From Sorangium cellulosum (GTDB taxonomy: Bacteria > Myxococcota_A > Polyangia > Polyangiales > Polyangiaceae), in contig NZ_CP012673.1 of assembly GCF_002950945.1 (NCBI RefSeq), positions 14,313,501-14,377,500 on the forward strand: a stretch of DNA of 64,000 nucleotides. Reading direction: 5' to 3'. The translations under genes and the position numbers were made by a program. Shown in pieces: positions 57,865 to 64,000 of the stretch (the first letter of the stretch is position 1; every line of letters starts with the position of its first letter). Under the pieces are notes generated by a model. That model did not search any database, was not told the origin of the DNA, and saw only the letters and a program-made list of their open reading frames with translations.

Positions 57865-59346
57865 ATGCGGATCTCCGAGGACCCCGCTCCGGGGCAGCGT
57901 CTCGGGCGATATGAGCTTCTGCGCCTCATCGGCGAGGGCGGGATGGCCCAGGTCTGGGCCGCGCGCATGGAGGGCTCTCGCGGCTTCCACAAGGTCGTCG
58001 CGCTGAAGACGCTGATCCCCGCGCTCGCGGGCGACCCGCAGTTCCAGCGGATGTTCCTCGACGAGGCGAACCTCGCCTCGAAGATCCACCACCGCAACGT
58101 CGTGGAGATCCTCGATCTCGGCGACACGGACGGCGTGCTCTTCCTGGTGATGGAGTGGATCGACGGGCAGACGATGCAGCGCCTGCTCCGGCCGGCCCTG
58201 CGCCCGATCCCGATCTCGCCGGCGATCGCCGCGCGCATCGTGGCGGACGCGGCGCACGGGCTGCATGCGGCGCACGAGCTCTGCGACGAGCGCGGGGTGC
58301 CGCTCGGCATCGTGCACCGGGACGTCTGCCCTCAGAACATCCTCGTCGACCGCGACGGCACGGTGAAGGTGGCCGATTTCGGGATCGTGAAGGCGTTCGA
58401 GCGGCTGGGCGACACGACGCAGACGGGCGAGATCAAGGGCAAGGGCGAGTACATGTCGCCCGAGCAGGCGCAGGGGCACGCGGTCGATCGCCGCTCGGAC
58501 ATCTTCTCGCTGGGCGTGGTGCTCTTCGAGGCGGTGACGGGCTCGCTCCCGTTCCAGGTGCTGCACGACTTCGTGCTCCCGCAGGCGGTGACGCCGGAGC
58601 TGCCGCGGCCGACGATGATCGCGCCGCAGTGCCCGCGCGCGCTCGAGGAGATCATCCTGAAGGCGCTGGCGCGCGACCCGCGGCAGCGCTTCCAGACGGC
58701 GGGCGAGATGGCGAGCGCGCTCGAGGGATTCCTCATGCGCTCGGCGGGCGCGAACATGACGGCGCACGTGGCGGAGCTCCTGAACGCGCGCTGCGGCGAC
58801 AGGATGGGCGAGGAGCGGCAGAAGATCGTGTCCGCGACCGCGCCGCAGCAGCGCGTCGGGTGGCGCGCGAAGCCCGGCGCCCTGCTGGGCGCGGGGCCGC
58901 TCGACGGCGACGGCCCGCGGAGCGCGCGGCCGGCGGGGCGGCGGGGCTTCGAGGGGCTCATGCGCGCCGGCAGCGACGCGCTGCGCCCGGTGGCGCTGCC
59001 GTGGCTCGTGGCGGCGGTGTCCACGGGGGTGGCGGTGGCGTCGCTGATGTTCGTCGCGCTGAGCCGGCCGCGCGAGCCGCGGCAGAAGCTCGACCCGATC
59101 GCGGTGCACGTGCAGCCGAGCGGCGCGGTGGTGCGGCTGAACGGCGTGGTGCTCGGCCTGGGCGACCAGGTCATCGCGCGGCCGCAGCCGGGCGTGTCGC
59201 TGTCGGTGGAGGCGAAGGCGAGCGACGGGATCGCGCAGACGGTGGAGCTCACGTCGGAGTCGCCCGCGCGCATCCAGATCAACCTGGAGGTGACGGGGGA
59301 GGCGGGGCGCGCGGGGGCGCCGGACGGCGGGAACGCGGCGCCGTAG
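57865..59346 (+). CDS. Membrane Ser/Thr protein kinase with PEGA-like C-terminus
   Basis: 493 residues. The kinase domain (about 16-290) has GEGGMAQVW, Lys48, a variant catalytic loop HRDVCPQN (151-158, Asp153) and DFG (171-173). Related myxobacterial kinases usually read HRDVSPQN, so the Cys is a small deviation. A basic linker leads to one membrane helix (about 376-398: LPWLVAAVSTGVAVASLMFV), then a PEGA-like beta domain (AVHVQPSGAVVRLNGVVLG). It is an envelope-spanning kinase of unknown signal, divergent from hemL. Confidence 0.9.
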   Translation: MRISEDPAPGQRLGRYELLRLIGEGGMAQVWAARMEGSRGFHKVVALKTLIPALAGDPQFQRMFLDEANLASKIHHRNVVEILDLGDTDGVLFLVMEWIDGQTMQRLLRPALRPIPISPAIAARIVADAAHGLHAAHELCDERGVPLGIVHRDVCPQNILVDRDGTVKVADFGIVKAFERLGDTTQTGEIKGKGEYMSPEQAQGHAVDRRSDIFSLGVVLFEAVTGSLPFQVLHDFVLPQAVTPELPRPTMIAPQCPRALEEIILKALARDPRQRFQTAGEMASALEGFLMRSAGANMTAHVAELLNARCGDRMGEERQKIVSATAPQQRVGWRAKPGALLGAGPLDGDGPRSARPAGRRGFEGLMRAGSDALRPVALPWLVAAVSTGVAVASLMFVALSRPREPRQKLDPIAVHVQPSGAVVRLNGVVLGLGDQVIARPQPGVSLSVEAKASDGIAQTVELTSESPARIQINLEVTGEAGRAGAPDGGNAAP

Positions 59347-59390
59347 GGCGGGCGAGGGGAGGGCGCGCGGCGCGGCTTGACGATGGCGCG

Positions 59391-59618
59391 GCCTCGGTCG
59401 AAACCCTCCTCTTCGGGAGGATCGCCATGGCGTCGCGTGAGGACGAAGGCGCGGAGGAGCTCGGTGTTATCGAGATAGATGAGCTCGCTGCCGGCGGCGG
59501 GGTGACCTCGGTAGAACCCTTCTTGCTCGGGACGACCGCCATGGTGTCGTGTGAGGGCGAGAGCGCGGAGGAGCTCGCCGCGTTTGAGATAGATGAGCTC
59601 GCCGGCCGTGACGGACGC
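59391..59618. repeat. 114-bp tandem duplication
   Basis: 59391-59504 and 59505-59618 are two adjacent 114-bp copies that align without gaps, with substitutions, by eye about three quarters to four fifths identical. The first copy starts upstream of the gene at 59427 and includes its ribosome-binding site and ATG. The matching ATG in copy two is at 59541. Confidence 0.88.
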
Positions 59619-60059
59619 AGGGCCGTGTCCAGCGCTGCGGGGCTCCGCGTCCGTTTTGCTCGCGGGGTCGGCGAGCTGCCTGGCGATTCTCTGGTCTTTG
59701 TGCTTGACGAGGAGGCAATTTTGCGTTGGCGCCCCTCGGCGAAGCAGCCCGACGGCGTCCTCTCCCGGCTGGACCTGGTGACGCTCGGCGCTTCGATTGC
59801 GGTCGAGCACGGCGGGATCTGGGAAGAGGGGATCGTGCTTGGCCGCGTGGTGCGCCAGGTGAGCGCCGGCGGCTGGAAGGTCGATGGCGACGTGGAGCGC
59901 TACGGTTCCGTCGCTGAAGCCGAGGAGGCGCACGGCCCGCTCGAGGTGGGCGAGCCGCGGGAGGAGCCGGCGTGGGCCGGAGCGTCGATGTTCGAATTGG
60001 GCGAGCCGATCGGGCGCGACGCGCGCGGCGTTGCGCGGAGGGCGCGGAGAGATACGTGA
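59427..60059 (+). CDS. Unrecognised protein with internal 38-residue duplication
   Basis: 210 residues from ATG 59427, preceded by a good GGGAGG at a six-base distance. Two repeats open the protein: EGAEELGVIEIDELA and ESAEELAAFEIDELA. A second ATG (59541) in the second repeat could be an alternative start. The middle (LVFVLDEEAILRWRPSAKQP, VEHGGIWEEGIVLGRVVRQV, WKVDGDVERYGSVAEAEEAH) is clearly protein-like, but I do not recognise a family. The C-terminal ~40 residues become Arg/Ala-rich and may be poorly conserved. Codon use includes ATA, GTT, GAT and TTT, less GC-rich than the neighbours, a possible sign of recent acquisition or relaxed constraint. Confidence 0.6.
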   Translation: MASREDEGAEELGVIEIDELAAGGGVTSVEPFLLGTTAMVSCEGESAEELAAFEIDELAGRDGRRAVSSAAGLRVRFARGVGELPGDSLVFVLDEEAILRWRPSAKQPDGVLSRLDLVTLGASIAVEHGGIWEEGIVLGRVVRQVSAGGWKVDGDVERYGSVAEAEEAHGPLEVGEPREEPAWAGASMFELGEPIGRDARGVARRARRDT

Positions 60060-60089
60060 TCGCGTGGCTCAGCCGATGTTAACCGATGC

Positions 60090-60439
60090 TGACGATGGGG
60101 GGCGGCGCGGTGGACGATCGGCTCGGCGAGGGGGCTGGCGATGAACTGGGCACCGCCCACGAACGCCTGTGTCCAGCCTACCTGCTTCGGACGAGCTCTG
60201 TCGTCCTCCTCGAATCCGAGGAGCTCCACAGCAACAGACCATGAAACACCATCAGGATCGGGCTTCACGTCACGGATTCGGAGCGTGATGGTCTGCGCCC
60301 AGCACTGTCGCGCTCCCGCCGCGATGCCGGAATGTCTGGTGCCGCGGGCCGAAGAGGGGGCATCTGAAAGAAGGCTTTGCGTGATGATGTTGAAGGACGA
60401 GTCGACCGGCGGGCGCTCGATCCTGCCTCCCGGCTTCAC
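60090..60439 (-). pseudogene. Possible degenerate coding remnant
   Basis: Read leftwards, a stretch (about 60330-60110) translates to protein-like sequence: QCWAQTITLRIRDVKPDPDG, VSWSVAVELLGFEEDDRARP, GWTQAFVGGAQFIASPLAEP. The nearest in-frame start is a GTG at 60439, and no stop occurs until 59900, inside the gene on the other strand. Lower GC and more varied third positions set it apart. It may be a broken small gene or a chance frame. Confidence 0.25.
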
Positions 60440-60463
60440 TTGCCTGTCTGCTACCCTCCGCGC

Positions 60464-61957
60464 ATGGACCGCCACCGCTCGCTCCGCATGACCCTCCTCC
60501 TCGCCGTCGGCGCAGCGGGCTGCTCCAGCTCGAAGGGCCGCGACATCGCGGTCGTCGAGCTCCCCCCGGCGGCCCCGGCCGACGACGCCGCGCCCTCCTC
60601 GGAGGAGCCCGACGCTTCGGCGCCCGCGCGCCGCGCGGGCTGGATCACCGATCCGGACGGGTCGGTGCACCGCGCGACGGCATCGCGCTGCGACGCGACG
60701 AACGACCAGCCTTCCTGCCGCGGCACCGAGAAGCTGCAGCTCTGCAAGGCGGACGCCGATTGCAAGGAGGGGCCTCACGGCAAGTGTGTGACCGCCGTCG
60801 GGCAGGTCGGGACGTACTGCGGCTGCGAGTATTCCTGCGAGACCGACGCGGACTGCGGCGCCTCCTCGGCCTGCGTCTGCAAGGGGACGGGCGCGCTCCG
60901 GGAGACGCACTCGGTGTGTGCGCAGGCCCGCTGCATGACGGACGTCGATTGTCCCGAGAGCACCTGCGGCCTGTCGGCGTACCACAACGGCTGCGGTGAG
61001 CAGGTGATGCTCGCCTGCCGGACCGCGGACGACACCTGCCGGAGCGACGCCGACTGCGGCAGGCAGGGCGACACGGGGCTCGCGTGCGCGGCCCTCGACG
61101 TCGATGGAGGCTACGTGCGCTGGCAGTGCCTCGGGAGGACCTGCGCCATCGGCCGCCCCCTCATGGTCGAGGGCGCGCCCCGCGCCGCCCCCGCCGCCGC
61201 GCGCGACGACTGGCGCGCGCCGGCGCCCCTCGACGCCGCGTCGCTCGCCTTTCTCGCGCCCGACCTGCGCGAGCTCGCCGCCGCGCACTACGCCGCGATG
61301 GCCGCGCTGGAGCACGCCTCGATCGCGAGCTTCGCCCGCTTCTCCCTCCAGCTCCTCGCCCTCGGCGCGCCGGCGGATCTCGTCGGCGAGGCGCACCGGT
61401 CCGCGCTCGACGAGATGGAGCACGCGCGCCTCGCCTACGGCATCGCCTCCCGCCTCGCCGGCCGCTCGATCGGCCCGGGCCCGCTGCTCGAGGCGGCCGC
61501 GGCGCCGCTCGCCGCCGGCGTCGCGGAGGTCGTCGACGCGCTCGTCGAGGAGGGCTGCGTCGGCGAGGCGCTCGGCGCGGCGGAGGCGCGGGAGCTCGCG
61601 CGCATCGCCGCCGATCCGGCGCTCGCGGCCGCGCTCGCGCGCATCGCCGCCGACGAGGAGCGGCACGCCGCGTTCGCGTGGCGGGCGCTCGCCTGGCTGC
61701 TGGCGACGTTCGGTGAGCCCGCACGCGCCGCGGCCGATCGCGCGTTCTCCCGCGCCGCCGCGCGCTTCGAGATCGATCCCGCGCCGGTCCCGGCCGCGCA
61801 CGAGCCGCTCGGCCTGCTCCCGGCCCACGCGATCGGGGCGCTGCGCCGCGAGGTGCTCGCCGAGGTCGTCGCGCCCTGCCGCGCAGCCTTGCTCGATGCA
61901 TCCCACGACACGGCACGTCCCGGCGCGCCGCCCGCGCAGCAAGGCCGCCCCTCTTGA
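60464..61957 (+). CDS. Lipoprotein with Cys-rich region and diiron ferritin-like domain
   Basis: 497 residues from ATG 60464 with lipobox VGAAGC (Cys20). Residues about 80-235 hold many cysteines in pairs spaced like small disulphide repeats (CKADADCKEG, CGCEYSCETDADCG, CMTDVDCPESTC, CRSDADCGRQG). The C-terminal part (about 270-420) is a four-helix ferritin-like domain with Glu283/His284, ExxH at Glu317-His320, Glu362/363 or 368 and ExxH at Glu398-His401, a complete diiron ligand set. It would sit outside the cytoplasm. A disulphide-rich module joined to a diiron centre suggests a surface redox or oxygenase function; none is proven. Confidence 0.82.
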   Translation: MDRHRSLRMTLLLAVGAAGCSSSKGRDIAVVELPPAAPADDAAPSSEEPDASAPARRAGWITDPDGSVHRATASRCDATNDQPSCRGTEKLQLCKADADCKEGPHGKCVTAVGQVGTYCGCEYSCETDADCGASSACVCKGTGALRETHSVCAQARCMTDVDCPESTCGLSAYHNGCGEQVMLACRTADDTCRSDADCGRQGDTGLACAALDVDGGYVRWQCLGRTCAIGRPLMVEGAPRAAPAAARDDWRAPAPLDAASLAFLAPDLRELAAAHYAAMAALEHASIASFARFSLQLLALGAPADLVGEAHRSALDEMEHARLAYGIASRLAGRSIGPGPLLEAAAAPLAAGVAEVVDALVEEGCVGEALGAAEARELARIAADPALAAALARIAADEERHAAFAWRALAWLLATFGEPARAAADRAFSRAAARFEIDPAPVPAAHEPLGLLPAHAIGALRREVLAEVVAPCRAALLDASHDTARPGAPPAQQGRPS

Positions 61958-62282
61958 CGGCAACAGGCGTGCACCCATAGGCCCTCTCGAGACCCTCTCG
62001 ACGACACGGCACGACAGGTCCCCGCCCGCCGAATGCGCCCGGAACTTGCCGCCGATGTGCGCTCCGTGATTACCAGGGCGCACAAAGTCGGCCCGAAATC
62101 GCAGGGTGACGAGTTAGCCCCGTACAGAGGCCGACTGGGGCAGATCCGCTACGGCTGTAGCGATTTGCCTCAGCAATTCACCTTACTGCAGCTCGGAAAT
62201 AGCGGGAAAAACCTGCTCTGCTCTTGTGCACCCATTTTGCATAGGGCCGGGCACCCAAACTTCACCTGAGGAGGTCTCAACA
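61958..62282. other. Intergenic region upstream of the DUF4142 lipoprotein, 325 bp
   Basis: No gene is seen. The right half (62090-62280) is clearly less GC-rich than the surroundings and should hold the promoter. A sigma54-like GTGCAC-N5-TTGCAT occurs at 62226-62242, and a strong ribosome-binding site GAGGAGGT precedes ATG 62283. Confidence 0.55.
62226..62242 (+). promoter_or_regulatory. Candidate sigma54-type promoter
   Basis: GTGCAC, five bases, TTGCAT resembles TGGCAC-N5-TTGCA with correct spacing and an intact -12 GC, but the -24 GG is TG. It lies 40 bases before the DUF4142 gene. Weak. Confidence 0.25.
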
Positions 62283-63230
62283 ATGGTCGCATCGCGCAGC
62301 GTTCTCGTCGTTACGGTCGGTCTTGCAATTGGCGTTGGTTGCTCCAACCCGCCGCCTGCGAGCGACCCGAGCGGGGTGAACGGAGCAACGCCGCCGCCGG
62401 CCCAAACCACGCCGGCCCCCGCGCCGGAGACGGCTCCCGCGCCGCCGCCGGAGTCGCAGCCGAGCACCGGCGCCGAGGCGCAGTCCGGGACCACCACCAG
62501 CACGGCACCGGCCGCGCCGGTTGAGGCCCCGCTGACGGACGAGCAGATCGTCGCGGTCCTCGACGCCGCGAACAAGAAGGAGATCGACGAGGCGCAGGTC
62601 GCGCAGACGAAGGCCAAGCACAAGGACGTGAAGGCCTACGCGCGGATGATCACGCAGCACCACACGGACGCGAAGAACAAGCAGGCGAAGCTCGTCAAGA
62701 AGCTCAACCTGACGGCTGCGGACTCGGACAAGAGCAAGCAGCTCCAGGACGAGACGAAGCAGGCGGTCGATCAGCTGAAGGCGCTGCAGGGCGCCGACTT
62801 CGACCAGCAGTTCGTCGCGCTCATGGTCAAGGACCACCAGACGACGCTCGATCTCATCGACAAGCGGATCCTCCCGGGCGCGAAGAACGCCGATCTGAAG
62901 GCGCTGCTCGAGACGGATCTCCGCCCGACGATCGAGAAGCACCTCAAGGAGGCGGAGGCTCTCTCGCAGAAGCTGAGCGCCGCGGGCACGACCGGCGCGA
63001 CGGGCACCACGGGCGCGACGGGCACCACCGGCGCGACCGGCGCGACGGGCACCACGGGCGCGACGGGCGCCACCGGCGCTGGCGTGACGGGCACCGGCGG
63101 CCAGCGCGCGGCCGGCGCGCAGTCGGGCAATCAGGCTGGCCAGCCCGCCACGCAGCCGGGCAGCGCCGGCGGCCAGACGGGCGCCGCGGGTGCCGCGGGC
63201 GCCGGCACGAAGGCCCCCGGGACCAAGTAG
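62283..63230 (+). CDS. DUF4142 lipoprotein with collagen-like Gly-Thr/Ala tail
   Basis: 315 residues from ATG 62283 with a strong GAGGAGGT site. Lipobox AIGVGC (Cys20) is followed by a Pro/Ala linker. Residues about 100-235 form the DUF4142 helical-bundle domain: LTDEQIVAVLDAANKKEIDE, YARMITQHHTDAKNKQAKLV, FVALMVKDHQTTLDLIDKRI. The family is ferritin-like in fold and linked to envelope stress. After residue ~237 a collagen-like run of Gly-Thr-Thr and Gly-Ala-Thr triplets (at DNA level 9- and 18-bp repeats, about 62992-63090) leads to a Gly/Ala/Gln-rich end. The collagen-like tail on DUF4142 is unusual. An intrinsic terminator follows. Confidence 0.88.
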   Translation: MVASRSVLVVTVGLAIGVGCSNPPPASDPSGVNGATPPPAQTTPAPAPETAPAPPPESQPSTGAEAQSGTTTSTAPAAPVEAPLTDEQIVAVLDAANKKEIDEAQVAQTKAKHKDVKAYARMITQHHTDAKNKQAKLVKKLNLTAADSDKSKQLQDETKQAVDQLKALQGADFDQQFVALMVKDHQTTLDLIDKRILPGAKNADLKALLETDLRPTIEKHLKEAEALSQKLSAAGTTGATGTTGATGTTGATGATGTTGATGATGAGVTGTGGQRAAGAQSGNQAGQPATQPGSAGGQTGAAGAAGAGTKAPGTK

Positions 63231-63263
63231 CCCCCCGCGGTCACACGACCGCCGTTACCCCCA

Positions 63264-63305
63264 GCGCGCAGCCGGCCCCAAAGCCCGCTGCGCGTTGTTT
63301 TTTTT
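63264..63305 (+). terminator. Rho-independent terminator of the DUF4142 gene
   Basis: CGCGCAGC (63265-63272) pairs with GCTGCGCG (63287-63294), with the stem extendable by a G-U and two more pairs, followed by TTGTTTTTTTT (63295-63305). This is the only textbook hairpin plus T-tract terminator I found in the window. Confidence 0.85.
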
Positions 63306-63395
63306 CCAATCGATTCACCAGCGATAGTCAGCGCTTGGCCCCTCTCCCCAAGCGGTTTGCCAACTCCCCTCATCCCCCCATCCCCCCCAACGTCA

Positions 63396-63643
63396 GCGCC
63401 GGCGGGTGGGTCCACGCGGCGGGGGCGGGCGGGCGCGCCGAGCACCGACCGAGGTGCCATAAGGCTCCAGTCCTCTCGACGCCTCAGGCGCGCCTTGTGT
63501 GGCGCGCACCATAACGTCTCAGTCATCAAGGCCCGAAGGGAGACATGCCGGGCGGTGTTCTCATGCGCAAGCCCCCTCGCCGCCAGTCTTGCCGATAGGC
63601 CAGCGCCCGCCCGCCCCCGCCGCGTGGACCCACCCGCCGGCGC
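63396..63643. repeat. 248-bp element with perfect 41-bp terminal inverted repeats (copy B)
   Basis: Arms 63396-63436 and 63603-63643 are exact inverse complements, starting GCGCCGGCGGGTGGGTCCAC. They differ from copy A arms at positions 8, 16 and 19, with the matching change present in the opposite arm each time. The interior is the inverse orientation of copy A (37153-37398), including GAGCACCGACCGAGGTGCCA (63440-63459) and the central GGCGCGCC/GGCGCGC hairpin. It lies between the convergent DUF4142 and aldehyde dehydrogenase genes. No transposase or target-site duplication is seen. Confidence 0.93.
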
Positions 63644-63673
63644 GAGCCGTCTCGCGTGGGCCCCCCGGCCCGC

Positions 63674-64000
63674 TCACCCGAGCGCCACCCACACAGATTT
63701 CACCTGCGTGAGCTCATCGAGCACCGCCCGCCCGTTCTCCCGCCCGAACCCCGATTGCTTGTACCCGCCATAAGGGCTCGCCGCGTCGAACCGGTTGTAC
63801 GTGTTGATCCAGACCGTCCCCGCCGCGAGCCGCCCCGCCAGCGCGTGCGCCTTGCCCACGTCGCGCGTCCAGATCCCCGCCGCCAGCCCGAACTCCGTCG
63901 CGTTCGCGAGCCGCGCCGCCTCCTCGACGTCGTCGAACGGGATGACCGCCAGCACCGGCCCGAAGATCTCCTCGCGCGCGATGCTCATCGACTCCGAGAC
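63674..64000 (-). CDS. Aldehyde dehydrogenase, C-terminal part (runs off the right edge)
   Basis: 109 codons end at 63674; the frame continues past the right edge. It has the C-terminal ALDH signatures EEIFGPVLAVIPF, ATEFGLAAGIWTRD, GTVWINTYNRFD and GGYKQSGFGRENG. The catalytic Cys and Glu lie outside the window. The pattern fits the betaine-/aminobutyraldehyde dehydrogenase group, which would suit the polyamine genes, but it lies 17 kb from them and the substrate cannot be read from this part. The internal ATG at 63988 is not the start. Confidence 0.93.
   Translation of the reverse strand, partial: VSESMSIAREEIFGPVLAVIPFDDVEEAARLANATEFGLAAGIWTRDVGKAHALAGRLAAGTVWINTYNRFDAASPYGGYKQSGFGRENGRAVLDELTQVKSVWVALG

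Noticed and set aside
60141..60491. 116-codon plus-strand frame before the ferritin-like lipoprotein
   Set aside because: The opposite strand has the more protein-like reading in this stretch; this frame looks like its shadow.
62992..63100. 9/18-bp repeats as a non-coding tandem repeat
   Set aside because: They encode an in-frame Gly-Xaa-Thr collagen-like tract of the DUF4142 lipoprotein.
1..64000. tRNA, rRNA, riboswitch, prophage or replication origin
   Set aside because: I found no cloverleaf, rRNA-like, T-box, glycine-riboswitch, integrase or DnaA-box cluster signal by eye; a covariance-model scan could still reveal small RNAs.

Overview
The window is high-GC, gene-dense DNA of a myxobacterial type, most likely Polyangiales/Sorangium-like. 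I base this on five eukaryotic-type Ser/Thr kinases (two of them giant kinase-ATPase signalling proteins), a class III cyclase-ATPase, PEGA and TPR modules, many lipoproteins, FG-GAP, TSP3 and ferritin-like surface proteins, and strong G/C third-position bias. I saw no rRNA, tRNA, CRISPR array, phage module or transposase. The taxonomic call is inference from gene content.

Layout. 1-5.8 kb: an edge-truncated unknown gene, an OprP/O-type porin, and a large PHP-domain (CehA/McbA-type) lipoprotein. 5.8-11 kb (minus): a 1707-residue kinase-ATPase-GAF-STAS protein. 11-13.5 kb (minus): a vitamin K-dependent gamma-carboxylase homologue overlapping the His/Asp-rich end of a lipoprotein gene. 13.8-16.2 kb: an orphan ABC-class ATPase and a Gfo/Idh/MocA oxidoreductase. 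16.4-21.7 kb (minus): sucD, sucC, an outer-membrane protein without a signal peptide, hisG and murA. 21.9-25.8 kb: a TSP3 barrel protein, a DUF2452 protein, a quinone oxidoreductase and a zinc-ribbon kinase. 26.2-33.9 kb: a PEGA kinase, a soluble-adenylyl-cyclase-like cyclase-ATPase, and a SulP transporter with STAS and cyclic-nucleotide-binding domains. 34.5-47.2 kb: a probable polyamine region holding a PotD-like binding lipoprotein, agmatinase-family ureohydrolase, nitrilase-family hydrolase, flavin amine oxidase, TPR-PEGA TonB-dependent receptor and PotC/PotB/PotA. 47.4-51.2 kb: a second kinase-ATPase. 51.3-57.4 kb: a small beta-rich protein, gcvPB, a lipoprotein, an FG-GAP lipoprotein and hemL. 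57.9-64 kb: a PEGA kinase, an internally duplicated unknown protein, a Cys-rich ferritin-like lipoprotein, a DUF4142 lipoprotein with a collagen-like tail, and the end of an aldehyde dehydrogenase.

Two themes stand out. First, convergent gene junctions carry large palindromic elements. Two of these (37153-37398 and 63396-63643) are copies of one ~247-bp family with perfect 41-bp terminal inverted repeats. Their arms differ at three positions between copies, yet each copy stays perfectly self-complementary. Two others (16208-16358 and 55859-56018) are two-tier inverted repeats, and a fifth junction has three 30-bp tandem repeats that supply both stop codons. Second, a composite-active-site cyclase sits directly upstream of a SulP transporter with an apparently competent cyclic-nucleotide pocket, which suggests a local second-messenger-to-anion-transport circuit.

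The polyamine genes could form one uptake and breakdown pathway: PotABC plus PotD-like import, ureohydrolase release of putrescine, amine oxidation, and possibly the edge aldehyde dehydrogenase. The substrates are inferred from families only.
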